The position numbers and the translations under genes were made by a program. This document shows, in pieces, positions 52,379-61,800 of a stretch of 64,000 nucleotides of DNA. Origin of the DNA: Saprospiraceae bacterium (lineage in GTDB: Bacteria > Bacteroidota > Bacteroidia > Chitinophagales > Saprospiraceae); contig JADKAE010000017.1 of NCBI GenBank assembly GCA_016715405.1, positions 83,901 to 147,900 on the forward strand. The letters run 5' to 3'. The notes below the pieces were generated by a model. That model worked only from the letters and a program-made list of their open reading frames with translations. It was not told the origin of the DNA and did not search any database. The stretch's first letter is position 1; the number at the start of each line of letters is the position of its first letter.

Positions 52379-52792
52379 TTATTTTCTAAATTTGTAGTAG
52401 TGTATGATTACGAAAATAAGGCTAATAATCCATAGGCCAATTTGAATAATATTTGAATAGATGCTATATCCTTTTTCCTGTAGTACTCGATCATATTGAA
52501 AAAGTAAAATAAACATAAAAACTACTAGAGCAAAAGAAAATATCTCAATTAAATTTTCAAATAATCCAGAAGTAATTCCTTTTGACTTGAATAATCCAAA
52601 AAGTCCTATAGCAGCTAGTATAAAGCTTGCCAGAACAGATATATTAATTTGCACTATATCCTGACTAACGAATGAATAAAATTGATCTAAATTTTTTGCT
52701 GGAATAGAATAACCATTGCTGATATAATAAACAATAAATGCCACAACTAGCCCAGCAAGTACCTCAACAAAGAAATTTTTCAACGTTTTCAT
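52379..52792 (-). CDS. AT-rich four-helix membrane protein downstream of the restriction gene
   Basis: 137 residues with four hydrophobic helices: 'VLAGLVVAFIVYYIS', 'ISVLASFILAAIGLFGLF', 'FSFALVVFMFILLFQY' and 'IIQIGLWIISLIFVIIHYY'. The charged loops are short. Base composition is visibly richer in A and T than the flanking genes, and it uses codons such as ATA and TTA freely, so it is probably an acquired gene. It lies 36 bases downstream of the res stop codon on the same strand, inside the interval bounded by direct repeats. A role as an accessory of the defence system is a guess. Confidence 0.7.
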   Translation of the reverse strand: MKTLKNFFVEVLAGLVVAFIVYYISNGYSIPAKNLDQFYSFVSQDIVQINISVLASFILAAIGLFGLFKSKGITSGLFENLIEIFSFALVVFMFILLFQYDRVLQEKGYSIYSNIIQIGLWIISLIFVIIHYYKFRK

Positions 52793-52828
52793 AATTATTG
52801 TGATTTTATATTGTAAAATAATAAAGTC

Positions 52829-55681
52829 TCACTCATGATTAAATAGCTGCTTAATTACTCCCCCCTCCAACACCCCCTTCAAATCACTCGGATGCCTCGA
52901 CACTTCCCACCGCCACTGTCCAAAACCACCGTGCGCATTCACCGCCTTGACCCATAGATCGAGAAAAGCGCGTTTGGTGCGGTTCAACTCATCATCCTGG
53001 CCTTTGGTTTCGAGGATGAGGTAGTGGCCTTTGGCTAACTTGACGATGAAATCGGGGTAGTATTTGCGGATGACACCCTGGTGGTTGTATAATATGGCAA
53101 AACCCAGGTGGTCGTTTTTGACAAAGGACTGCACCTGCGGGGATTTATCGAGCAGGAAGGCTTCGGTGGCCTCCCAGCCGCTGTCGTAAACGCAGTGGCT
53201 GATGTGCGACTTCTCTACCCACTCGCAGGGCTTGCTGGTGTACCAGGCGCCGACGTCGGCGGTGGAGCGAACGGGGTTTTCACTGTCGAATACCGGCGTG
53301 AGGCTTTCGGTGTTTTCCGTCCTGATTTCGCGCCAGATGTGCTGGATGATTTTGTTCATGTTGAGCATGATCAATACCCGGCGCCGGATTTCGCTTTGAT
53401 TGAAGAGGTCGTTTTTGATGACTATTTTGTTGGGCAAATGGATGAATTTGTCGATGACTTTCACGAGCTGCCCGAGGAATACTTCTTTGCTGCCTTTCCA
53501 GCCGGCGCTGCCTTCCGCGTGGTAGATGACGGCGGCTATTTTGAATACGATGGTCTGTAGCCGGGTTTCTTCAGCTATTTTGGAAATTTCTATTTCTGAA
53601 AGCGCCGCCGGATTGGGTTTTCCGCCGATCATGGCGGCGAGTTCCGCCAGGGTGATGGATTGGTAGGGATCTAATTCGATGGGCGCTACTTTGTCCCAGT
53701 CGAGGCTGATGGTGGGCCGGTAGACGTGGTCGATCCGCACGATGTTGGGCCATACCAGTTCGTGCTGCTGTTTTTCTTTTAGCGGCTCTATTTTGGTCTT
53801 GGGCGGCGGCGGTGGCGGCGGCGGACCGTCTTCGCCGCCTTCGTGGGGCAGGAAGGTGAAGGGCACGCCGAAGATGTTGACGTATTCGGCCTCGAACAGG
53901 CCGTCTTCGGCTACGTCGTAGGACACGCGCCGCAGTCCCCGGCCTACAACCTGTTCGCACAACAACTGAGAAGAAAACGCGCGCAAGCCCATGATATGGG
54001 TGACGGTTTTGGCATCCCAGCCTTCCGACAGCATACCCACTGAGATGACGTTCTGCACCTGCTCGCCCGGTTCGCCCGGTTTGCCCACGGTGTCTACGGT
54101 TTTGCGGAGCCATTCCGCCTGCTGTTTTTTCGTCAGCTTGGGCGACTCCTCGGCGTCGCCTTCGTCGTCTTCGGGGATATCGATGTCGATGACCTCAGTG
54201 GCGGATTCTGCCGTGTCCAGCACTTTGCTGTCTATCTGCAGGGTGCGCTCGGGGTCGCAGAGTTCTTTGATGAGGATCTGGTTGTGGTCGAAAGCGTATC
54301 GGATACGCGAGGATGTTTCGGTGCGGTTGGCCACGGTGATCATCACCGGCGGCACCTTAAACGTTGCCTTTTCCCAGGCTCTTTTGGTCTCCAGCCAGTC
54401 CTGCCCCAGCAAGTAGTAGGCGTTGATGAGCAGGTCGGGCAGAGGTTCAGTTTCTTCGGCTTTGCGGTTGATATCGTCGCGCACTTCGTCATCGGCGTAG
54501 ATGTGGTAGAGGCGCGAGCGCAGCGCTTTGGTGCGGATGCTGTCGTCGCGGATCACCACGCGCGGGGTTTTGACGAGGCCCGATTCGATGGCGTCGTTGA
54601 GGCCGAAATCGGAGACGATCCAGCCGAAGAGGGCTTCTTCGGCGGCCTTTTTGCCGGAGGGCGCAAAGGGCGTAGCCGACAGGTCGAAGCAGCGCAGGAT
54701 GCCCCGCGCGCGGTGGATGCGGTCGAGTCCGCCCACCCACACGGTGGCTTCGTCGGCGCTGTCTTTGAGGTCGCGCTGCCGGGTATATTTGCCTTCGGCT
54801 TCGGGGTTGACGCGCCAGGCGTGGTGGGCTTCGTCGTTGATGACCAGCAGGTTGCGGGCGTTTTCCATGTCGCCAAGCGCCTGGCGGATGTAGGCTTCGT
54901 CGCTGATCTCCATGTGTTTGCGCTTGTCGATGGAGCGGAGCTGGCCTTTTTTGGTTTTCTGATCCAGCTTTTCCTGGGTGTCCCAGGCCAGCGTATGCCA
55001 GTTGTGGATGAGGATTTTGCCCTCGCGGAGCTTGTCCATGAGCCCGGCGGGCACGATGTTGAATTCCTCGTAGTAGTTGCCGGGGTCGGTGGGTTTTAAT
55101 ACCTGCAGCCGGCTTTTGACGGTGAGGCCGGGCGCTATGATAAGTGCGTTTTTGCTAAATCGGGTATCCTGCCGGTAAGTGACTTTGTTGAGCACGTGCC
55201 AGGCGATGACCATGGCCATGATGATCGTTTTGCCGGAGCCCGTGGCCATTTTGCTGCACCAGCGCGCGAATTCGCCCCCGTCGCCGGGGATGTCGATGCC
55301 TACCTTGTCGGCCTCCGGGGCTTCGGTGAGCCATATCAGCGTTTCGATGGCTTCGAGTTGGCAGAAGAAAAAGCGGCGGTCTTTGCGCTCTTCGGGGTCT
55401 TGCCAGTGCTCCAGCAGGCGCCGGGTCATGCCCGTCACGCCGGGATAGCCGTTTTCGCGCCAGGCTTTTACGCGGGGGCGGATTTTGTTGACCAGTTCGA
55501 TGGGCACGAAGATGCCCGGGTCGTCAAAGGACTTGGAGTTGGGGGTGGCCATGATATAGCCCGCCGGCCTGCGCCCCTCTCGTTTGCTGAAGGTCTGCGT
55601 GTCGCGGTCGTAATGCCAGTAGTGCGCCGGCTCTTCGTAGGGCGAGTTGATGATGAGTTTGTCGATGCCTTTTTGTGCCAT
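52829..55681 (-). CDS. Type III-like restriction endonuclease subunit (helicase plus PD-ExK nuclease)
   Basis: 950 residues. The superfamily 2 motor has Walker A 'CSKMATGSGKTIIMAMVIAW', the DEAH-type box 'LLVINDEAHHAWR', 'DLSATPFAPSGKKA', and motif VI 'QVVGRGLRRVSYD'. A poly-Pro stretch of eight residues ('GPPPPPPPPKTK') links to the C-terminal part, where 'KYYPDFIVKLAKGHYLILET' with the following Lys is the PD-(D/E)xK nuclease site. This domain order matches Res subunits that cut DNA when the partner Mod leaves sites unmethylated. It starts three bases after the mod gene ends. The frame is intact, unlike mod. Confidence 0.92.
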   Translation of the reverse strand: MAQKGIDKLIINSPYEEPAHYWHYDRDTQTFSKREGRRPAGYIMATPNSKSFDDPGIFVPIELVNKIRPRVKAWRENGYPGVTGMTRRLLEHWQDPEERKDRRFFFCQLEAIETLIWLTEAPEADKVGIDIPGDGGEFARWCSKMATGSGKTIIMAMVIAWHVLNKVTYRQDTRFSKNALIIAPGLTVKSRLQVLKPTDPGNYYEEFNIVPAGLMDKLREGKILIHNWHTLAWDTQEKLDQKTKKGQLRSIDKRKHMEISDEAYIRQALGDMENARNLLVINDEAHHAWRVNPEAEGKYTRQRDLKDSADEATVWVGGLDRIHRARGILRCFDLSATPFAPSGKKAAEEALFGWIVSDFGLNDAIESGLVKTPRVVIRDDSIRTKALRSRLYHIYADDEVRDDINRKAEETEPLPDLLINAYYLLGQDWLETKRAWEKATFKVPPVMITVANRTETSSRIRYAFDHNQILIKELCDPERTLQIDSKVLDTAESATEVIDIDIPEDDEGDAEESPKLTKKQQAEWLRKTVDTVGKPGEPGEQVQNVISVGMLSEGWDAKTVTHIMGLRAFSSQLLCEQVVGRGLRRVSYDVAEDGLFEAEYVNIFGVPFTFLPHEGGEDGPPPPPPPPKTKIEPLKEKQQHELVWPNIVRIDHVYRPTISLDWDKVAPIELDPYQSITLAELAAMIGGKPNPAALSEIEISKIAEETRLQTIVFKIAAVIYHAEGSAGWKGSKEVFLGQLVKVIDKFIHLPNKIVIKNDLFNQSEIRRRVLIMLNMNKIIQHIWREIRTENTESLTPVFDSENPVRSTADVGAWYTSKPCEWVEKSHISHCVYDSGWEATEAFLLDKSPQVQSFVKNDHLGFAILYNHQGVIRKYYPDFIVKLAKGHYLILETKGQDDELNRTKRAFLDLWVKAVNAHGGFGQWRWEVSRHPSDLKGVLEGGVIKQLFNHE

Positions 55682-55684
55682 TGC

Positions 55685-58199
55685 TTACGGTTTTATCACC
55701 CTCAAACTCTCGATACCCCGGTCGTCCACGATCTTGACGGCTATGGCCTTGCCGGGCGTAAAAGGCAGCGAAACGGTGCCGCGGAACGCCTCGATTTTGT
55801 CTTCGTCGATTTCGGCTTTGAGGTTTTTGGCCAGCTTGTCCCAGCCGTCGCCTTTGCCGGACATGGGGAAGAAGACCTGCGAGGGGAAGATGCTGCGCCC
55901 GTCGAAGTCGGTGTCGAGCATCCACACGGCGATATTGCCCGTGCCGCCGCTTTCGAGGTTGCCGGTGCGGGGTTGTAGTAGTCGAAACCCCGCACTTCTA
56001 CCTGTATTTTGCCTTTGTCGTCGCCTTGTTCGCTGGGGTGGACGGCCACATCTGGCTGGCCCACCAGCCAGAAGCTTTCGTTGGTATGGCGGCTTTTTTT
56101 GAGGTCGTCGGTTTGCAAGTCCATGTTCATCTGGGCCTTGAGGAGTTTGAAGCCCACGAGGTGCTCGGGAGTTTCGTCGATATCTTTGGCAGCTTCTTCG
56201 TCGAACATAAAGGCGCAGAAGAGCAGAATGCCCGGCTTGAGGTAGCGGGCTTCGTCGAGAGCCAGCTCTACGGTGCGCTGTTCCAGGGGCGCGTGTTCGG
56301 GCCCGAATACCACGAGCACTTTCTGCGGCACGGCTTCTTTGGTCTCGGCTTCGGCCTGTATATATTTGGTGCCGCTGAGCGGCTCTACGCGGCTGAATTC
56401 GATCTTGGCGCCGCCTTTGGCGCGCACGCCCGCTCGCAGGAGTTCGTCGCGCCACTCCGACTGGCGCAAGGTTTCGCCGCTGCGGGCCACAGAGGTATCG
56501 GGGCCGGCTTCGCTTTCGAGGTCGTCGAAGCTGCGCGCTACTGGCGCCGGCACGCTTTCTACGGTAAAAGGCCCGGTGATGCGGATTTTCTTGTGATCTA
56601 AAATTGGCTGATCATAAATAGCAATAAGCTCAGATTTCTCTTGGTTTGCAATCATTCCAAGAGTTATTTTTGGTACTGTTTTATATTTAAATCCACTAGA
56701 TACACCTTCTTTTGGGTATGCTAGCTCAAAATAATCATAGGAAGTGCACATGAGCCTTTGCTTAGTTAAAGTGATAGCAACCCTTGAAGTATCGCAAGTA
56801 ATCCATCGCCTTCCCAAATTTTCCGCAGAATAAGCTGTAGTTCCGCCACCACATGTTGGATCAATAACAAGATCACCTGGATCCGTGGTCATCAGAATAC
56901 ACCTTTGAACAACTTTATCTGAAGTTTGAACCACATATTGCTTATCTGTCATAAAACTAGGCATTACATCGTCCCAATAATCTGAGATTGGAAAAAATGG
57001 GAAATCTTCTAAATACCGAACATATCCGATTCTATTTCCAGAAGCCTCTACTCTGTTTTTCTTTAGAAGATTCTCCATCCCCTGCTCATTTGTTTTCCAA
57101 CGAGCTTGCATACTAGGACGGAATTCTTTGTTGTCTATTTTTACAGGAAACCAACATGCTGCACCTTCCCCTTTTTCTCTGCCGACGCTTTGGCTGGTTA
57201 AGTTATCTAAACAGTAGATTCTTGATCCTTTGGGAATGTCCACAATACCATTCTTTTCTTCGGGTGTAAGCGATCTTCGTGAGCCATCAGGTAATTCCAA
57301 TCGTGTATAACCTGAGCCTCCCTTACCACCAGGGATTTTATCCAAATACAATTGGTGATATTTAACTTTCTCCAGCTTTTGGCGTAAAAAGTAAATAATC
57401 ACATGACCCGCCTAAGAAATTTTTTGTTGAACCGCTAGTTTTAATGAAAGCAATTTGGGCTACAAAATTTCCCTCCCAAACACCTCATCCATAATCTCTC
57501 TAACGTGGTGCACATTCTCATCTGAAATCTGACAAACACACCGCCGCTTTCGTGGAGTAATTCGCGGGCGAGCAGTAGGCGGTCGCGGAGGTAAGTCAGG
57601 TAAGAGTGGATACCGAGTTCCCAGGTATCGCGGAAAGCTTTGATCATCTCCGGTTCCTGAGTGAGGTCCTCGTCCTTGCCGTCCTTCACATCGCGTTTAT
57701 CCACAAAAGGTTGAAAATTAGAGCCATACTTAATGCCGTAGGGAGGGTCGAAATAAATCATCTGCACCTTACCGCCGAGGCCTTCCTTTTCCAGCATAGA
57801 ATTCATCACCAGCAGGCTATCGCCGGCGATGAGGCGGTTCGACCAGCCTTCGCGGTGTTTATAAAATTCTATTGCTTCGCGCAGGGGTTTTTTCTCTTCC
57901 AGGAATAGCGAGAGTTGTCCGCCGGTATCCTTTTCGGCGCGGGCGCTTTCGATAATTGTTTTGGGGTCGATGCGTTCGTGCACGTGGAGGCTCACCGTGG
58001 GTACTTCGAAAGAAGTATGTTCGGCTTTGCCGGCCCATTGGAGTTGGGGATCGAGATGGGGGTCGTAGTGGTATGATTTCTTCACCTGACCGTAATCGGG
58101 GTCGGTTTTTTCGTTTACCAGTCCAACGTGGGGGTTATTAATGCGGTCCTTGTCACGGTGGTCGTATTGGCTAATATTTCGGCCCTGGTTTTTTGCCAT
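55685..58199 (-). CDS. Type III-like DNA methyltransferase subunit Mod, about four frameshifts
   Basis: About 838 residues joined. The N-terminus 'INNPHVGLVNEKTDPD' and 'YHYDPHLDPQLQWAGKAEHT' is a stretch shared by this Mod group. The catalytic motif IV is 'MIYFDPPYGIKYGSNFQPF', and the SAM motif comes later in 'VIDPTCGGGTTAYSAENLGR', the beta-class order. The C-terminal 300 residues ('GTGNIAVWMLDTDFDGRSIF', 'VKIVDDRGIESLRVIKP') probably include target recognition and Res contact. Breaks lie near 57528 (one base short; restores 'VQISDENVHHVREIMDE'), 57465 ('GRENFVAQIAFIKTSG'), 57384 ('LLFYAKKLEKVKYHQL') and 55975. If they are real, the restriction partner would lack a working methylase. Confidence 0.85.
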
Positions 58200-58437
58200 A
58201 GCGGTATGGTTTTTGGCTGAGGTGCAAGATAGGGAAATTTTGGTTGTGGGTTGTGGGTTGTCCGTTCTCAGTTCCTTGTCACCTCAAAAGTAATAACGTT
58301 GTTGTGAGGGGGAAGTTACAAAAAGGGGGCGGTTTCGGTTTTGCTTAATGACCGGCTCTGTCGTTCGTTGTCGTTCGTTGAGCGGAGCTGAAGTGCGACT
58401 TTGTGACTGTTCGACTATACGACTGTATGACTTTGAC
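58200..58437. other. Gap with GGGTTGT heptamers, a GTTCGTTG element and GACTTTGTGACTGT units
   Basis: 58242-58264 repeats GGGTTGT three times (the other strand of the ACCTACA-type heptamers at 32984). 58354-58393 holds TCGTTCGTTG repeated and GAGCGGAGC, related to 24060-24087. 58390-58436 holds degraded GTACGACT octamers leading into the right direct repeat. No gene is seen. Confidence 0.75.
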
Positions 58438-58561
58438 AATCCTTACCGTTTGCGTTTTCGTTTGTCATTCTCGAAGAGAATCTACAACGTCATGCTGGCT
58501 ACACGATACCGTACCGGCGGACTTTAGCCGCCGGAAAATCGTGGCTTTTACGGTGATGGCC
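58438..58561 (+). repeat. Right copy of the direct repeat bracketing the restriction-modification genes
   Basis: Same orientation as 51852-51975 and about 89 percent alike by eye. Both copies are preceded by GACTTTACGACT-type octamers, so the repeated unit may be slightly longer than 124 bases. It is followed by GTCATTTCGACTCCGCTCAA, a word related to 24070. Confidence 0.9.
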
Positions 58562-58666
58562 ATGTAAGTGGTCATTTCGACTCCGCTCAATGACCGGCGC
58601 ATCATATTGTAAAAAAAACAGGATTATACCGATGATTTTTATCATGATATAAATAGAAAAAAATTA

Positions 58667-58698
58667 TTTGGGTATTTCATTGATAAACAATATATTTG
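58667..58698 (+). promoter_or_regulatory. Promoter of the giant surface-protein gene
   Basis: TTTG at 58667-58670, a 20-base spacer and TATATTTG at 58691-58698 match the phylum consensus very well. The predicted leader of about 175 bases before the ATG at 58882 is long and AT-rich and could carry regulation. Confidence 0.7.
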
Positions 58699-58881
58699 TA
58701 TCATTCGCTTATCACATACAAATAAACAGAGTAATACCATTAGATAGATCACCTAATGTTATAAGCATTAGCATACAATACCAATAGCTTTTCCCAATAG
58801 ATCTGATACCTATACACCTCCCCCTGATGTAGGCATACGATATTAGGTTCATAATTTATTACACATCTTAACCCTATACCT

Positions 58882-61800
58882 ATGAAAAAGTATACTCTTT
58901 TTCGCAAAAGCGTTCTGCTGATCTGCGCCATTGTATGGCAATTCTCCACTTTATCAGCGCTTAATTACTACTGGGTAGGCGGCTCCGGCCTCTGGAGCGA
59001 CCACAACAACCACTGGGCTACCACCTCCGGCGGCAACGTCTTCCACGACCAGGTGCCGCAGTCTATGGATAATGTTTTTTTTGATGCGAATTCGTTTCCC
59101 GCCGGCGGCACAGTGACGATTGACCCTACGATTATTTATTGTATGAATATGGACTGGACGGGGGCTACGGGTACGCCCATTTTTGAAGGCCCCTCCGACA
59201 AGCAGGTTTGGATTTATGGGTCGTTAACTTTAATTCCCGATATGACATGGAATATTTATGGGGAGGTGCATTTTAGGGCGTTTCAATTGGGGAAGACAAT
59301 ATTTTCGGCGGGTCAAACCTTCAACAGTTCTGTATTCTTCGATGGTGTTGGCGGCGAGTGGACGTTTCTGGACGAATTCACAGTCGGAAATGGAGCAGGA
59401 ATATTTCTTTACGGCGGAACAATTCGCACGAACAATCAAACAGTGACCGCTGGCTATTTTTACATTGCTTGTGGCGGCAGTCCTCAATTGGCGATATACT
59501 TGGGATCATCGGTGCTCAATATTACCAGTTCAAACGGCTTTATATATATATGCAACTCCGGGACAAACCTCATTTTTGATGCCGGAACTTCAAACATCAT
59601 TTTTCAAGGAATAGGCACAGCAACACTCCATGATTATGCCGATAACTGAAGTTCTACTCCATGTCATTTATGAGCGATGGCGTGTTCTACGGCTCCAATA
59701 CATTTGAAAATTTAACCTTCTCGCCTGGGCATATTTACCGTCTGTCTGGGAACCAAACAATAACGCCAAGTGGACAATTGAATGCTTCCGGGACGGACTG
59801 TTCCAATTTTGTAACGATACGTTCCCAATCTGCGGGACAACCAGTCGGAATAATCAAAACTATAGGTAATATGGAGCTCTCTTATGTGATATTGCAGAAT
59901 ATTGCAGCAAGTGGCGGAGCGACGTTTAGCGCAACTAACAGCGTGGATTTGGGCAACAACAGCGGCTGGACAATCACTCCCATCGCATCGCGAACGCTAT
60001 ATTGGGTGGGCGGCAGCGGCAGTTGGAACGACTTAACGCATTGGTCGTTAACCAGTGGCGGCAGTGGCGGCGAATGCGTCCCGACTCCCTATGACGACGT
60101 GTTTTTCGATGCCAACGCCGGCCTAACTTCCAGAGTGTGGTTGAGGCAAACAACGCAATTTCCTATTGTCGCGATATGACATGGATAGGTATTACAGGCA
60201 ACCCAGAGTTTACGTCGAATAATAGCAGCAATATGCTGTATGTGTTCGGTTCTCTAACCTTGTTGTCCGCAATGAACTATAACTATACTGGGCAAGTTTT
60301 TTTTATGGCTTCGACACCTGGTAAGACTGTATTTTCGGCGGGTCAAACCTTCAACAGTTCTGTATTCTTCGATGGTGTTGGCGAGTGGACGTTTCTGGAC
60401 GAATTCACAGTCGGAAATGGAGCAGGAATATTTCTTTACGGCGGAACAATTCGCACGAACAATCAAACAGTGACCGCTGGCTATTTTTTACATTGCTTGT
60501 GGCGGCAGTCCTCAATTGGCGATATACTTGGGATCATCGGTGCTCAATATTACCAGTTCAAACGGCTTTATATATATATGCAACTCCGGGACAAACCTCA
60601 TTTTTGATGCCGGAACTTCAAACATCATTTTTCAAGGAATAGGCACAGCAACACTCTATGATTATGCCGATAACTTGAAGTTCTACTCCATGTCATTTAT
60701 GAGCGATGGCGTGTTCTACGGCTCCAATACATTTGAAAATTTAACCTTCTCGCCTGGGCATATTTACCCGTCTGTCTGGGAACCAAACAATAACGCCAAG
60801 TGGACAATTGAATGCTTCCGGGACGGACTGTTCCAATTTTGTAACGATACGTTCCCAATCTGCGGGACAACCAGTCGGAATAATCAAAACTATAGGTAAT
60901 ATGGAGCTCTCTTATGTGATATTGCAGAATATTGCAGCAAGTGGCGGAGCGACGTTTAGCGCAACTAACAGCGTGGATTTGGGCAACAACAGCGGCTGGA
61001 CAATCACTCCCATCGCATCGCGAACGCTATTGGGTGGGCAGCGGCAGTTGGAACGACTTAACGCATTGGTCGTTAACCAGTGGCGGCAGTGGCGGCGAAT
61101 GCGTCCCGACTCCCTATGACGACGTGTTTTTCGATGCCAACGCCGGCCTAACTTCAGGGAGTGTGGTTGAGGCAAACAACGCAATTTCCTATTGTCGCGA
61201 TATGACATGGATAGGTATTACAGGCAACCCAGAGTTTACGTCGAATAATAGCAGCAATATGCTGTATGTGTTCGGTTCTCTAACCTTGTTGTCCGCAATG
61301 AACTATAACTATACTGGGCAAGTTTTTTATGGCTTCGACACCTGGTAAGACTGTATTTTCGGCGGGTCAAACCTTCAACAGTTCTGTATTCTTCGATGGT
61401 GTTGGCGGCGAGTGGACGTTTCTGGACGAATTCACAGTCGGAAATGGAGCAGGAATATTTCTTTACGGCGGAACAATTCGCACGAACAATCAAACAGTGA
61501 CCGCTGGCTATTTTACATTGCTTGTGGCGGCAGTCCTCAATTGGCGATATACTTGGGATCATCGGTGCTCAATATTACCAGTTCAAACGGCTTTATATAT
61601 ATATGCAACTCCGACAAACCTCATTTTGATGCCGGAACTTCAAACATCATTTTTCAAGGAATAGGCACAGCAACACTCTATGATTATGCCGATAACTTGA
61701 AGTTCTAATCCATGTCATTTATGAGCGATGGCGTGTTCTACGGCTCCAATACATTTGAAAATTTAACCTTCTCGCCTGGCAATGCCTATATCCTCTCTGC

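Noticed and set aside
51852..58561. Composite transposon carrying the restriction genes
   Set aside because: The direct repeats encode no transposase, have no terminal inverted repeats and no visible target duplication.
59301..61779. The 1-kb repeats as copies of a transposable element
   Set aside because: They are in tandem, carry no transposase, and encode successive modules of the same surface protein.
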